Source: Actinomadura rayongensis
GTDB lineage: Bacteria; Actinomycetota; Actinomycetes; Streptosporangiales; Streptosporangiaceae
DNA length: 64,000 bases
Reading direction: 5' to 3'
NCBI RefSeq assembly: GCF_009831215.1
Contig: NZ_WUTW01000004.1
Coordinates: forward strand, 186,001-250,000
Under the pieces are notes generated by a model. That model worked only from the letters and a program-made list of their open reading frames with translations. It was not told the origin of the DNA and ran no database searches. Below, one piece after another: positions 42,121-51,959 of the stretch. A program made the translations under genes and the position numbers. The number at the start of each line of letters is the position of its first letter. Position 1 is the first letter of the stretch.

Positions 42121-44231
42121 GTACCGTCGAGACGTGGCGCTCGCTGCTGGCGAGCGAGGATCGCAACGCGGACGAAGTCGTTACGCACGCCCGCGTGCGC
42201 GACGTCGAACTGCCGTTCGGCGCGGGGACCCTCGCGCTGATCACGCTGGACAACGGCTTCGACCACACCAAGCCGAGCACGTTCGGTCCGCGCGGCCTGC
42301 TCGCGCTGAACGACGCCCTCGACCAGATCGAGGCCCGCGACGACCTCGTGGCGGTCGGCGTCACGGGCAAGCCGTTCATCTTCGCCGTCGGCGCCGACCT
42401 CAACGGGGTCCCGTCCGTGCGCGACAAGGACGAGGCCCGTCTCGTCGCCCGGCTCGGGCACGACGTGTTCCGGCGGCTGGGCGAGCTGAGCGTCCCGTCG
42501 TTCGCGTACTACAACGGCGCGGCGATGGGCGGCGGCGTCGAGATCGGCCTGCACTGCACCTACCGGACGATCTCGGCGGGCGTCCCGGCGTTCGCGCTGC
42601 CCGAGGCGTTCCTCGGGCTCGTCCCGGGCTGGGGCGGGACGTACCTGCTGCCGAACCTCGTCGGCGCCGAGAAGGCGATCAAGGTCGTCATCGACAACCC
42701 GCTCGCGCAGAACCGCATGCTCCGCGGCAAGCAGGCGTACGAGCTGGGCATCGCGGACGCGATCTTCGAGTCGGCCGACTTCCTGGAGGAGTCGCTGACC
42801 TGGACCGCCCGCGTCCTGAAGGGCGAGATCGAGGTCACGCGCCCCGAGGTCGACAAGGGCAAGGCGTGGGACGACGCCGTCGCGCTCGCCCGCTGGAACC
42901 TGGACGGCAAGCTGCACGGCGCCGCGCCGTCCTACGTCCGGGCGATCGAGCTGATCGCGGCGGCCAAGGACCGCAGCCGCGACGAGGGCTTCGCCGCCGA
43001 GGACGAGGCCCTGGCCGACCTCATCCTGAGCGACGAGCTGCGCGCCGGGCTGTACGCGTTCGACCTGACGCAGAAGCGCGCCAAGAAGCCGGCGGGCGCG
43101 CCCGCCAAGGAGCTGGCCCGCAAGGTCACCAAGGTCGGCGTCGTCGGCGCGGGCCTGATGGCGTCCCAGCTCGCGCTGCTGTTCGCGCGGCGGCTTGAGG
43201 TCCCGGTCGTCCTGACCGACCTGGACCAGGAGCGGCTGGACAAGGGCGTCGGCTACGCGCACGGCGAGGTCGACAAGCTGCTCGCCAAGGGCCGCGTGTC
43301 GGCCGACAAGGCGAACCGGCTGAAGGCCCTCATCACCGGGTCGCTGACGAAGGACGCGTTCGCCGACGCCGACTTCGTCATCGAGGCGGTCTTCGAGGAG
43401 ATGTCGGTCAAGCAGAAGGTGTTCGCCGAGGTCGAGGAGCACGTCTCCCCCGAGTGCGTCCTCGCGACCAACACCTCGTCGCTGTCGGTGTCGGAGATGG
43501 CGTCCAAGCTCGCGCACCCCGAGCGGGTCGTCGGCTTCCACTTCTTCAACCCGGTCGCGGTGCTGCCGCTGCTGGAGATCGTCCGGGGCGAGCGGACCGA
43601 CGACGCGGCGCTGGCGACGGCGTTCGCGGTCGGAAAGCAGCTCAAGAAGTCGTCGGTGCTGGTCAAGGACGCCCCGGCGTTCGTGGTCAACCGGATCCTG
43701 CTGCGCCTGATGGCCGAGATCATCCAGACCGTGGACGAGGGCACGCCGATCGACGTGGCCGAGCGCGCCGCCGCGCCGCTCGGGCTGCCGATGCCGCCGT
43801 TCGTCCTCATGGGGCTGGTCGGCCCGGCGATCGCGCTGCACGTCAACGAGACGCTGCACGGGAAGTTCCCCGAGCGGTTCCCGCTGTCGGAGAAGTTCGC
43901 CAAGTTCGTCGCGGCGGGCAAGCGCGGCGTGTACCAGCCGGACTTCACGCTGGACCCGGAGGCGGTCGCGCTGTTCGGCGGCGGGACGAACCCGTCCACC
44001 GAGGAGCAGGTGCTGGAGCGGGCGCTGAACGGGCTCGCCGAGGAGATCCGGATCATGCTGGACGAGGGCGTCGTCGCGGCGCCCGAGGACATCGACCTGT
44101 GCATGATCCTCGGCGCGGGCTGGCCGTTCCACCTCGGCGGCATCACCCCGTACCTGGACCGTGCGGGGATCGCGGAGAAGGCGGCGGGCGGCCGGTTCCT
44201 GGAGCCGGGCGTCGCATCGGTTTCGCGATAA
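42117..44231 (+). CDS. fadB: Multifunctional enoyl-CoA hydratase / 3-hydroxyacyl-CoA dehydrogenase
   Basis: A 704-residue fusion from GTG 42117 with GGGAGGG upstream. Residues 1-330 are the crotonase domain (GKPFIFAVGADLN; NGAAMGGGVEIGLHC; LPEAFLGLVPGWGGTYLLP, whose Glu is the usual acid/base). From about 340 the NAD domain begins (VGVVGAGLMASQLALLFARR), with the catalytic His in VVGFHFFNPV, then two C-terminal 3HCDH domains (DAPAFVVNRILLRLMAE; GVYQPDF). It hydrates and oxidises acyl-CoA intermediates for the adjacent thiolase. A strong terminator follows. Confidence 0.95.
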   Translation: MSTVETWRSLLASEDRNADEVVTHARVRDVELPFGAGTLALITLDNGFDHTKPSTFGPRGLLALNDALDQIEARDDLVAVGVTGKPFIFAVGADLNGVPSVRDKDEARLVARLGHDVFRRLGELSVPSFAYYNGAAMGGGVEIGLHCTYRTISAGVPAFALPEAFLGLVPGWGGTYLLPNLVGAEKAIKVVIDNPLAQNRMLRGKQAYELGIADAIFESADFLEESLTWTARVLKGEIEVTRPEVDKGKAWDDAVALARWNLDGKLHGAAPSYVRAIELIAAAKDRSRDEGFAAEDEALADLILSDELRAGLYAFDLTQKRAKKPAGAPAKELARKVTKVGVVGAGLMASQLALLFARRLEVPVVLTDLDQERLDKGVGYAHGEVDKLLAKGRVSADKANRLKALITGSLTKDAFADADFVIEAVFEEMSVKQKVFAEVEEHVSPECVLATNTSSLSVSEMASKLAHPERVVGFHFFNPVAVLPLLEIVRGERTDDAALATAFAVGKQLKKSSVLVKDAPAFVVNRILLRLMAEIIQTVDEGTPIDVAERAAAPLGLPMPPFVLMGLVGPAIALHVNETLHGKFPERFPLSEKFAKFVAAGKRGVYQPDFTLDPEAVALFGGGTNPSTEEQVLERALNGLAEEIRIMLDEGVVAAPEDIDLCMILGAGWPFHLGGITPYLDRAGIAEKAAGGRFLEPGVASVSR

Positions 44232-44271
44232 CGGCCAAAGTGCCATTTAATCGGCGCCGAATTGCGCGAGG

Positions 44272-44305
44272 AAGAGGCGTTCCGCCATCAGCGGAACGCC
44301 TCTTT
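44272..44305 (+). terminator. Rho-independent terminator after fadB
   Basis: AAGAGGCGTTCCGC (44272-44285) pairs with GCGGAACGCCTCTT (44291-44304) around the loop CATCA, with a short T run at the end. It closes the thiolase-fadB transcript. Confidence 0.9.
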
Positions 44306-44402
44306 CCCGTCATATCGCCGCGTTCCGGCCGTGTCGACGTTTGGCCCTCCTTCCTCGGGTGATCAAGACTGCGACGGCGGTCCCCGGACGAAGGAGGGCG
44401 CG

Positions 44403-45932
44403 GTGCAACTCCTGCGCACCAAGACGGTCGAACAGTCGATCCGCGACACCGAGGAGCCCGAGCACCGGCTCCGCCGCGATCTGTCGGCGCTCGACCTGAC
44501 CGTCTTCGGCGTGGGCGTCATCATCGGCACCGGGATCTTCGTCCTCACCGGCCAGGTCGCCAAGGAGAAGGCCGGGCCCGCCGTCGCGATCTCCTTCATC
44601 CTCGCCGCCGTCGTCTGCGGCCTGGCCGCGCTCTGCTACGCCGAGTTCTCCTCGACCGTCCCGGTCGCCGGATCGGCCTACACGTTTTCCTACGCCACGC
44701 TCGGCGAGTTCCCCGCCTGGATCATCGGCTGGGACCTCATCCTCGAACTGGCCCTCGGCGCGGCCGTCGTCGCCGTCGGCTGGTCCGGGTACGCCGCGTC
44801 GCTGCTGGACACCATCGGGGCGCCGCTGCCCGCCGCGATCAGCCATCCGCCCGGCGAGCACGGCGGCGTCGTCAACGTCCCGGCGATCCTGCTGGTCTTC
44901 GCCGTCACGATCCTGCTGGTCACGGGCACGAAGGTGTCCTCGCGGGTCAACGCCGTCGTCGTCGGGATCAAGGTCGCGGTGGTCTTCCTCGTGATCATCG
45001 CCGGGCTGTTCTTCGTCAAGGGCGCCAACTACACGCCGTTCATCCCGCCGGAGAAGACCACCGGTTCGGTGTCGGGCGGCGGGGCGCCGCTGATCCAGGT
45101 CCTGTTCGGGATCCCGCCGGTCGCGTTCGGCTGGCTCGGGATCTTCGCCGCCGTCGCCGTCGTGTTCTTCGCCTACATCGGGTTCGACGTCGTCGCGACC
45201 GCCGCCGAGGAGGCCCGCAACCCCCAGCGCGACGTCCCGATCGGGCTGATCGGCTCGCTCGTCGTCACGGCCGTGCTGTACGCGGTCGTGTCGCTCGTCG
45301 TGGTCGGGATGCAGAACTACAAACAGCTCAGCGCGGACGCGCCGCTCGCGGACGCGTTCCGGGCCGTCGGCCACCCCGGGTTCGCGACGGTCATCAGCAT
45401 CGGCGCGGTCGCGGGCCTCACGACCGTCGTGCTCATCCTGCTGCTCGGGCAGAGCCGGGTGTTCTTCGCGATGAGCCGGGACGGGCTGCTGCCCGCCTGG
45501 CTCGCCACCGTCCACCCCCGGTTCGGCACGCCCTACCGCTCCACGATCCTCATGGGCGCGATCGTCGCGGTGCTGTCGGGCTTCATCCCGCTCGCCAAGC
45601 TCGCCGAACTCGTCAACATCGGGACGCTGTTCGCGTTCTGCCTGGTGTCGGTGGGCGTGGTGATCCTGCGCCGCACCCGTCCCGACCTGCACCGGGCGTT
45701 CCGCGCGCCGTTCGTCCCGGTGGTGCCCGCGCTCGCCATGCTCGGGTGTCTTTTCGTGATGCTCAACCTTCCCCTGGAGACATGGTTGCGGTTCGTGGCC
45801 TGGATGGTCCTCGGGACCGTCCTGTATCTCGCGTACGGCTACCGGCACAGCCGTGTGGGGCTTGCGCGCACCCCCGCCGCCACCCCCACCGACCCGCTGA
45901 GCGGCACATCTCCCATCGACCCGGTCGGTTGA
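44403..45932 (+). CDS. APC-family amino acid permease
   Basis: A 509-residue membrane protein; GTG 44403 follows AAGGAGGG. It has about 12 membrane segments. The first has the substrate motif GVGVIIGTGIFVLTG; FFAYIGFDVVATAAEEARNPQRDVP in segment 6-7 is typical of the cationic amino-acid transporter (YfnA/CAT) group. The order of segments and length are normal. It probably imports amino acids by proton symport; the substrate cannot be named. It stands alone between a terminator and fprA. Confidence 0.9.
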   Translation: MQLLRTKTVEQSIRDTEEPEHRLRRDLSALDLTVFGVGVIIGTGIFVLTGQVAKEKAGPAVAISFILAAVVCGLAALCYAEFSSTVPVAGSAYTFSYATLGEFPAWIIGWDLILELALGAAVVAVGWSGYAASLLDTIGAPLPAAISHPPGEHGGVVNVPAILLVFAVTILLVTGTKVSSRVNAVVVGIKVAVVFLVIIAGLFFVKGANYTPFIPPEKTTGSVSGGGAPLIQVLFGIPPVAFGWLGIFAAVAVVFFAYIGFDVVATAAEEARNPQRDVPIGLIGSLVVTAVLYAVVSLVVVGMQNYKQLSADAPLADAFRAVGHPGFATVISIGAVAGLTTVVLILLLGQSRVFFAMSRDGLLPAWLATVHPRFGTPYRSTILMGAIVAVLSGFIPLAKLAELVNIGTLFAFCLVSVGVVILRRTRPDLHRAFRAPFVPVVPALAMLGCLFVMLNLPLETWLRFVAWMVLGTVLYLAYGYRHSRVGLARTPAATPTDPLSGTSPIDPVG

Positions 45933-45974
45933 CCCGGGGTGCGGTGACGCTCTGCGCCTGTGCACAATGCCCGC

Positions 45975-47324
45975 ATGGTGGATCCTGTGCGCGTCGCAGT
46001 CATCGGGTCGGGCCCGGCTGGGCTCTACTCCGCCGAAGCACTCGTCAAGCAGTCCGGGGGGACGGTCCGCGTCGACGTCATCGACCGGCTCCCGACGCCG
46101 TACGGCCTCGTCCGGTACGGCGTCGCCCCCGACCACACCTCGATCAAGTCGATCGCCCGCTACCTCCAGCGCGTCCTGGAGGACAACGCCGTCCGGTTCC
46201 TCGGCTGCCTCGAACTCGGCACCGACATCACCCGTGAGGACCTGCTGAGCTGCTACGACGCCGTCGTCTACGCGACCGGCGCGATGGTGGACCGGCGCCT
46301 CGGCGTCCCCGGCGAGGACCTGCCCGGCAGCGTCGCCGCCACCGACTTCGTCAACTGGTACTGCGGCCACCCCGACGCCGCCGACCACGCCTTCGACCTC
46401 GGCGTCGAGGACGTCGCGGTCATCGGCGTCGGGAACGTCGCCGTGGACGTCGTGCGGATCCTCGCCAAGTCCGCCGACGAGCTGCGCTCCACCGACGTCC
46501 CGCAGCAGGTGCTCGACGCCCTGGCCGCCAGCCGCGTCCGGCGCGTCCACCTCATCGGGCGGCGCGGCCCCGCGCAGGCCAAGTTCACCACCAAGGAGGC
46601 CCGCGAGCTGGGCGAACTGCCCGGCGCCGGGATCCACGTCGACCCCGCCGACCTCGCGCTCGACCCCGCCGACGCGGCGCACGCCGAGCGGGACCGCAAG
46701 GTGCGCGGCAACCTCGCCGTCCTCGCCGGGTGGACCGGCGAGCCGCCGGCGGACCGGCCGCGCCGCATCGACGTGCGGTTCTGGCGCGCGCCCGTCGAGA
46801 TCGTCGGCACCGGCCGCGTCGAGGCGCTGCGGCTGGAGCGCACCCGCCCCGACGGCGCCGGACGCGTCGTCGGCACCGGGGAGTTCGAGACGCTGCCCGC
46901 CGGGCTCGTGCTGCGCTCGGTCGGGTACCAGAGCGTCCCGCTGCCGGGCGTGCCGTTCGACGAGCGGGCGTCGATCGTCCCCAACGACGGCGGGCGCGTC
47001 GTCGGCCCGGACGGCGCGCCCGTCCCCCGCGAGTACGTCGCGGGCTGGGTCAAGCGCGGCCCGACCGGCGTCGTCGGCACCAACAAGTCCGACGCGGCCG
47101 AGACCGTCGCCCGCCTGCTCGCCGACCTGGAGAAGGAGCGGCCCGCCGCGCCCGTCCGCAGCGTCGAGGACCTGCTCGCCGAGCGCGGCCTCGCCACGGT
47201 CGCCTACCGGGACTGGCTGAACCTCGACGCGGCCGAGCAGGAGCTGGCCCGCTCGCTCGGGCGCGGCGAACGCGTGAAGCTCGCCCGCTGGGACGCCATG
47301 CGCGCCGCGTGCACCCCGACCTGA
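45975..47324 (+). CDS. fprA: NADPH-ferredoxin reductase, FprA type
   Basis: A 449-residue flavoprotein starting at ATG 45975. VAVIGSGPAGLYSAEAL (7-23) binds FAD, and VAVIGVGNVAVDVVRIL is the NADPH-binding fold. RLPTPYGLVRYGVAPDHTSIKSI, RGPAQAKFTTKEARELGEL and WVKRGPTGVVGTNKSDAAETV are blocks shared with mycobacterial FprA and adrenodoxin reductase. It passes electrons from NADPH to ferredoxins, for example for P450 or Fe-S enzymes. A 17-bp inverted repeat and GC-rich direct repeats follow. Confidence 0.94.
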   Translation: MVDPVRVAVIGSGPAGLYSAEALVKQSGGTVRVDVIDRLPTPYGLVRYGVAPDHTSIKSIARYLQRVLEDNAVRFLGCLELGTDITREDLLSCYDAVVYATGAMVDRRLGVPGEDLPGSVAATDFVNWYCGHPDAADHAFDLGVEDVAVIGVGNVAVDVVRILAKSADELRSTDVPQQVLDALAASRVRRVHLIGRRGPAQAKFTTKEARELGELPGAGIHVDPADLALDPADAAHAERDRKVRGNLAVLAGWTGEPPADRPRRIDVRFWRAPVEIVGTGRVEALRLERTRPDGAGRVVGTGEFETLPAGLVLRSVGYQSVPLPGVPFDERASIVPNDGGRVVGPDGAPVPREYVAGWVKRGPTGVVGTNKSDAAETVARLLADLEKERPAAPVRSVEDLLAERGLATVAYRDWLNLDAAEQELARSLGRGERVKLARWDAMRAACTPT

Positions 47325-47330
47325 GCCCCG

Positions 47331-47420
47331 TCCGAGCCGCGTGCGGGCCGCAGTCCGAGCCGCAGTCCGAGCGCCGTCCGAGCCGCGCCCGGGCCGCAAT
47401 TCGAGCGCCGTCCGGGCGGC
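47331..47420. repeat. GC-rich degenerate direct repeats
   Basis: TCCGAGCCGC occurs at 47331, 47354 and 47377, with the variants TCCGAGCGCC at 47366 and TTCGAGCGCC at about 47400. Spacing is 11-12 bp or its double. It lies just after the fprA stop. No function is evident. Confidence 0.6.
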
Positions 47421-47465
47421 GGCCGAGGCGCGTTCCGCGCGGGGGACGGCGACACGCCGGTCCCG

Positions 47466-47513
47466 GCCGTGGATCGGTCGGCCGGACGGGCGCTCCGCCG
47501 ACCGATCCACGGC
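47466..47513. terminator. 17-bp perfect inverted repeat, probable terminator
   Basis: GCCGTGGATCGGTCGGC (47466-47482) and GCCGACCGATCCACGGC (47497-47513) form a perfect stem with a 14-nt loop. It lies between fprA and the small gene at 47567, both rightward. It lacks a T-tract; it could also be a large operator for the downstream gene, whose start is 53 bp away. Confidence 0.6.
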
Positions 47514-47566
47514 GCGCCAGCGGGGAACATGTGACGTGGACCGCACCAGGGCGCTACGGTGCGCGT

Positions 47567-47932
47567 GTGACCGACGGTCCAGAGCTGCTCGGATTTCCGC
47601 CGCCCGCCGCGCTGCCCGACCTGCGCTGGCTCGGCCCGGACTATGTCGCCGTGCTGGTCGGCGACCTGACCCGGGGCCTGCTGCGCCAGGACGCCGGCAC
47701 GCGCGTCATGGGCGTGCGGTGCGCAGGCGAGCCCGACCTGCGCGCGTCCGTCGACGCGGCCGGGGTGATCCGGTCCCACGACGCCCGCTTCGAGCTGCAG
47801 GTGTTCGTCCAGGACGGCGCGGGACGCCCCTGGCGGCTGCGCGGCCACTGGACGTACTCCGGCCGCGACCTCGGCACCGAGGCCGCGTCCGTCACCCACT
47901 CCTGGCGGCTCAGCGACGCCGAGGGCGTGTGA
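47567..47932 (+). CDS. Hypothetical protein
   Basis: A 121-residue protein from GTG 47567; no strong Shine-Dalgarno site is seen. The N-terminus is Pro/Leu-rich (LLGFPPPAALPDLRWLGPDYVAVLVGDL). The middle and end read as alternating strands (FELQVFVQDGAGRPWRLRGHWTYSGRDLG). No family was recognised, and no membrane segment or signal is present. It converges on dxs with 38 bp between stops. Confidence 0.55.
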   Translation: MTDGPELLGFPPPAALPDLRWLGPDYVAVLVGDLTRGLLRQDAGTRVMGVRCAGEPDLRASVDAAGVIRSHDARFELQVFVQDGAGRPWRLRGHWTYSGRDLGTEAASVTHSWRLSDAEGV

Positions 47933-47970
47933 GCGGCCCGCGGGACGCGTCCGTCCCGCGGGGCACCGGC

Positions 47971-49896
47971 TCACTCGTGGGCGGCCGACGCGCGCTCGCT
48001 GTCCTCCCCGGTGTCGGCGAGCTGCGTGGCGGCCTCGGTGACGTCCCGGGCGAGGCCCTGCGGGGTCAGCCCGAGGTCGGCGAGGATCTGCGCCCGCGAC
48101 GCGTGGTCCAGGAACTCCTGCGGGATGCCGAACGTCCGGACGGGCACGTCGTTGCCGCGGTCGCGCAGCAGCCGCGCCACCGCGTCCCCGACGGCGCCGG
48201 TGCGGCCGTTGTCCTCCACGACCGCGACGAGCGAGTGCGCGGCGGCCAGCGCGACCAGCGCGTCGTCCAGCGGCTTCACCCAGCGCGGGTCGACGACCGT
48301 GACGCCGATGCCCTGCGCGGCGATCAGCTCGGCCGCGGCGACCGCCGTCGTCGCCATCGCGCCCGCCGCGACCAGCAGCACGCGCATCCCGTTGGTGCCG
48401 TCGTGCCGGGCGAGGACGTCCAGCGCCCCGATCCGCTCCAGCGCGGGCAGGTCGTCGGCGGCGGCGCCCTTGGGGTACCGGATGGCGGTCGGGCCGTCGG
48501 TGACGGCGACGCACTCGCGCAGCAACTCGCGCAGCCGCGCCCCGTCGCGCGGCACCGCGATCCGCAGGCCGGGCACGAGGTTCAGGATCGACAGGTCCCA
48601 CATGCCGTTGTGGCTGGCGCCGTCGTCGCCGGTCACGCCGGAGCGGTCGAGCGCGAACGTGACGGGCAGGCGGTGCAGCGCGACGTCCATGAGCACCTGG
48701 TCGAACGCGCGGTTCAGGAACGTGGCGTACAGCGCGACGACCGGGTGCAGGCCCCCGGCGGCCAGGCCCGCGGCGGACGTGGCGGCGTGCTGCTCGGCGA
48801 TGCCGACGTCGTACACGCGGTCGGGGTAGGCCTCGGCGAAGGGCGCGAGCCCGACCGGGTGCAGCATCGCGGCGGTGATCGCGACGACATCGGACCGTTC
48901 CGCCCCGATTTCCACCATCTCGGCGCCGAACACCGACGTCCAGGACGGCCCGCCGCCCTTGCTGACGGACCGGCCGGTGGCGGGGTCGAACGCGCCGCCG
49001 CCGTGCATGCAGTCCTCGGTGTCGTTCTCGGCGGGCGCGTAGCCCCGGCCCTTCTGGGTGATCGCGTGGACGATCACCGGCCGGCCGAAGTCGCGGGCGC
49101 GGCGCAGCGCGTCCTCGACGGCCGCCGCGTCGTGGCCGTCGATCGGGCCGACGTACTTCATGCCGAGGTCCTCGAACATCGCCTGCGGCTGCAGGACGTC
49201 CTTGAGGCCCTTCTTGATGCCGTGCAGCGCCTCGTAGGCGGCGTGCCCGACGACCGGCGCGCGCGGGACGGTCTTCTTGATCAGGTCCAGGGCCTGCTCG
49301 TAGCCCCGGGTGACGCGCAGCCCCGCCAGGTGGCTGGCGAGCCCGCCGATCGTCGGCGAGTAGGAGCGGCCGTTGTCGTTGACGACGATGATCACCGGCC
49401 GGTCCACGCCCGCCGCGATGTTGTTCAGCGCCTCCCAGCACATGCCGCCGGTGAGCGCGCCGTCGCCGACGACGGCGACCACGGCCCGGTCGGTCTCGCC
49501 GCGGAGCTGGAACGCTTTGGCAAGGCCGTCGGCGTAGGACAGCGCGGTCGAGGCGTGGGAGTTCTCGATCAGGTCGTGCTCGGACTCGGCCCGGCTCGGA
49601 TAACCCGAAAGGCCGCCGCGCCGACGGAGGTCCGTGAAGTCGTGGCGGCCGGTCAGCATCTTGTGAACGTAGGCCTGGTGACCGGTATCGAAAAGGATCT
49701 TGTCGTGCGGCGAGGAGAAGACGCGGTGCAGGGCGATCGTCAGCTCGACGACCCCGAGGTTGGGTCCGAGGTGGCCGCCGGTCCTGGCGACGGCGCTCAC
49801 CAGGGCCTCCCGTATCTCCGCCGCGAGATGAGGCAGTTGCGTGGCGTCCAGTCGTTTGAGGTCGCGCGGACCTTTGATCGACTCCAGCAGGGTCAC
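47971..49896 (-). CDS. dxs: 1-deoxy-D-xylulose-5-phosphate synthase
   Basis: A 641-residue enzyme. GTG 49896 ([16 protein letters not shown]) is chosen because this is where homologues begin and GGAG lies 9 nt upstream. [23 protein letters not shown] is the thiamine-diphosphate motif; [20 protein letters not shown] and [21 protein letters not shown] (with the catalytic Glu) are typical blocks. The C-terminal transketolase domain is complete. It condenses pyruvate with glyceraldehyde-3-phosphate, the entry of the MEP isoprenoid pathway. It is divergent from idi, the pathway's isomerase. Confidence 0.96.
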   Translation of the reverse strand: MTLLESIKGPRDLKRLDATQLPHLAAEIREALVSAVARTGGHLGPNLGVVELTIALHRVFSSPHDKILFDTGHQAYVHKMLTGRHDFTDLRRRGGLSGYPSRAESEHDLIENSHASTALSYADGLAKAFQLRGETDRAVVAVVGDGALTGGMCWEALNNIAAGVDRPVIIVVNDNGRSYSPTIGGLASHLAGLRVTRGYEQALDLIKKTVPRAPVVGHAAYEALHGIKKGLKDVLQPQAMFEDLGMKYVGPIDGHDAAAVEDALRRARDFGRPVIVHAITQKGRGYAPAENDTEDCMHGGGAFDPATGRSVSKGGGPSWTSVFGAEMVEIGAERSDVVAITAAMLHPVGLAPFAEAYPDRVYDVGIAEQHAATSAAGLAAGGLHPVVALYATFLNRAFDQVLMDVALHRLPVTFALDRSGVTGDDGASHNGMWDLSILNLVPGLRIAVPRDGARLRELLRECVAVTDGPTAIRYPKGAAADDLPALERIGALDVLARHDGTNGMRVLLVAAGAMATTAVAAAELIAAQGIGVTVVDPRWVKPLDDALVALAAAHSLVAVVEDNGRTGAVGDAVARLLRDRGNDVPVRTFGIPQEFLDHASRAQILADLGLTPQGLARDVTEAATQLADTGEDSERASAAHE

Positions 49897-50049
49897 GCGT
49901 TTCAACTCCTCCAGCAGGGCCTCGTCGGCCTCTGTTCGTCGGGCCGTTTCGAGTTTAGTCCGGTCACGTCCGCGCGGTGTCCCTGGCCACTGGGCCGCCG
50001 GGATCACCACACATCATCCGCATAACAACGATGAGGTCGGGGAACGCAT

Positions 50050-50625
50050 ATGGATGTAGAAGAAATCGTTCTGCTGAACGAGGCGGACGAAGCGGTCGGA
50101 ACCGCTCCCAAGCTCGCGAGTCACCATCAGGAGACGCCGTACCATCTGGCGTTCTCGGCCTACGTGACCGACCCGGCGGGCCGCGTCCTCATCACGCGGC
50201 GGGCGCTCGGCAAGAAGACCTTCCCCGGCGTCTGGACCGGGAGCTGCTGCGGCCACCCCGCGCCCGGCGAGCGGCTGCGCGCGGCGGTCGCCCGGCGGCT
50301 CGGCGAGGAGCTGGGGGTGACCCCGGACACGATCACCCCGGTTCTTCCCGCCTTCCGTTACCGCGCCGTGGCGGAGGACGGGACGGTCGAGTACGAGCGC
50401 TGCCCGGTCGTCCGCGTCACCACCGCGGGGACCGGCGTCCGGCCCAACCCCGACGAGGTGGAGGACGCCGAGTGGTGGCCGTGGGACGAGTGCGTCGCGC
50501 TGGTCGGCCGTCCCGAGTCGTCGCCGTGGTACCGGCTGCAGATGGCCGAACTCGTCCCGCTCGGCCCGCCCGCGCGGTGGCCCGACCCGGGGACGGAGGG
50601 CCTGCCGCCCGCCGTGCTGTGGTGA
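50050..50625 (+). CDS. idi: Isopentenyl-diphosphate delta-isomerase, type I
   Basis: A 191-residue Nudix-fold enzyme starting at ATG 50050 after GAGGTCGGGG. TGSCCGHP holds the catalytic Cys67 and a metal His; the Nudix-like helix AAVARRLGEELGV and EYERCPVVR with the catalytic Glu follow. It interconverts IPP and DMAPP. Its place opposite dxs, with 153 bp between starts, groups two isoprenoid steps for joint control. Confidence 0.95.
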   Translation: MDVEEIVLLNEADEAVGTAPKLASHHQETPYHLAFSAYVTDPAGRVLITRRALGKKTFPGVWTGSCCGHPAPGERLRAAVARRLGEELGVTPDTITPVLPAFRYRAVAEDGTVEYERCPVVRVTTAGTGVRPNPDEVEDAEWWPWDECVALVGRPESSPWYRLQMAELVPLGPPARWPDPGTEGLPPAVLW

Positions 50626-50946
50626 GCGCGGGCTGAGGAGCGGGGGCCGCGCGCCGTCCGTCCGGGGCGCCGGGCGGACGGCCGGGGCCGTCGGTGAATC
50701 GACGGCGGGAGCGGCGGGGCGAAGGGTTTTTCGGCACCGCCCGGCGGACGGCGGCGGGGTGCGCCCTCTTGCCAGGGACGCGTAAGGTGTGAGAAATCAT
50801 CTTATGCATGATTTGCCGTTCGGAAGTGATTTTCCGACGTGACCTTTCCCAACGGACACACCGTCCCCGCCGGTCGGAGCGTTTTGCCCTACCTTTCCGG
50901 CCGAGCGCCCGACGACGGAAGCCCGCCCAGCCCCGGAGGTGACCGC
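50626..50946. other. Intergenic region with AT-rich inverted repeats before the ASCH gene
   Basis: The first 130 bp are GC-rich with no gene. From 50790 there is an AT-rich island: AAATCAT (50794-50800), a 7-nt spacer and ATGATTT (50808-50814) form an inverted repeat. TCGGAA (50820-50825) and TTCCGA (50832-50837) form a second. These look like a promoter/operator for the ASCH gene at 50947. A GTG at 50839 is an alternative but poorer start of that gene. Confidence 0.5.
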
Positions 50947-51387
50947 GTGCAGGCGATCAGTGTCCAGCAGCCGTGGGCCTTCGCCATCGCGCGCGGCGGC
51001 AAGCCGGTCTCCAACCAGCCGGTGCCGACCGCGTACCGGGGGCCGCTGCTCGTCCACGCGTCCATGCGGGTGGACCTCAAGGCGTGCGACTCGCCGCTCG
51101 TGCAGGGCGCGGGCTGGGACCCGCGCGACCCGCTGGCGACGATCGGCGCCGTCATCGCGGTCGCCGAGCTGACCGGCGTCTGCGCCAGCGCGGCGCGGGG
51201 GCTCGGCGTCTGCCGGTGCGGGCCGTGGGCCGACGACGACGCCTACCACTGGCAGCTCGGGGACGTCCGTCCGCTCCCCCGGCCGATCGTCGCGCTCGGC
51301 CGGACGGACCTCTGGGAGCCGACGGCGACGCTGGTCGCCGAGGTCCGGGCGATGCTCGCGGCGGCGGCCGTCCCGCGCGTCCTCTAG
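50947..51387 (+). CDS. ASCH-domain protein
   Basis: A 146-residue protein; GTG 50947 follows GGAGGTGA. VQAISVQQPWAFAIARGGKPVSNQPVPTAYRGPLLVHAS is the ASCH (PUA-like) signature with the usual PW pair, and a strand-rich end (AVIAVAELTGV; PLPRPIVALGRTDLW). ASCH domains bind RNA or modified nucleosides; some cleave N4-acetylcytidine. The exact role is open. An AT-rich operator-like region is in front. The stop overlaps that of mug by 4 bp (convergent). Confidence 0.75.
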   Translation: MQAISVQQPWAFAIARGGKPVSNQPVPTAYRGPLLVHASMRVDLKACDSPLVQGAGWDPRDPLATIGAVIAVAELTGVCASAARGLGVCRCGPWADDDAYHWQLGDVRPLPRPIVALGRTDLWEPTATLVAEVRAMLAAAAVPRVL

Positions 51388-51959
51388 CCGGCGGCGGCGC
51401 GCAGCCGGGAGAACTCGGCGACGAGCGAGCCCCGGAACGCGCGGGGCGACGGCTCCAGCGTCCAGCCCGCGTTGAGGCCGCTCGGGTTCGGCAGGATCCA
51501 CAGCCGGGCGTTCCCGATGCGCTCCTCCTGCGGGCCGATCTTCGCGCGGGGGCGGCCGAACGCCGTCCGGTAGGCCGTGACGCCCGCGATCGCGATCCAG
51601 TTCGGCGCGTGCTCGGCGACGAGCGCGGCGAGGCGTTCGGCGCCCGCGCGCAGCTCGTCGTCGGTCAGCTCGTCGGCGCGGGCAGTGGCGCGCGGCGCGA
51701 TGTTGGTGATGCCGAGGCCGAGCGCGGGCAGCAGGTGCTGCTCGGCGGGCGCGAACTGGCGGGGCGTGAAGCCCGAGCGGTGCAGGGCGGGCCAGAAGCG
51801 GTTGCCGGGCCGGGCGAAGTGCAGCCCGGTCGCGGCCGAGTACAGGCCGGGGTTGATGCCGCTGAACAGGACGTGCAGGGGCTCGCCGGCGGCGGGCAGG
51901 ACGTCCGGGACGAACCGGCCGTGCGCGGCGGCGATCTCCGCCTTGGTGGGGGGCGTCAC
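51384..51959 (-). CDS. mug: G/U mismatch-specific DNA glycosylase
   Basis: A 191-residue enzyme from GTG 51959. GINPG (34-38) with Asn36 is the catalytic motif of the MUG/TDG family, and NPSGLNAGW is the second motif. It removes uracil and thymine or ethenocytosine opposite guanine. Its start overlaps the stop of the upstream TSUP gene by 4 bp, so they share a transcript; a functional link is not obvious. Confidence 0.92.
   Translation of the reverse strand: MTPPTKAEIAAAHGRFVPDVLPAAGEPLHVLFSGINPGLYSAATGLHFARPGNRFWPALHRSGFTPRQFAPAEQHLLPALGLGITNIAPRATARADELTDDELRAGAERLAALVAEHAPNWIAIAGVTAYRTAFGRPRAKIGPQEERIGNARLWILPNPSGLNAGWTLEPSPRAFRGSLVAEFSRLRAAAG

Noticed and set aside
47331-47420. RNA gene or CRISPR-like repeats after fprA
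   Set aside because: The repeats are short and degenerate, without spacers, and do not fold as a tRNA cloverleaf by eye.
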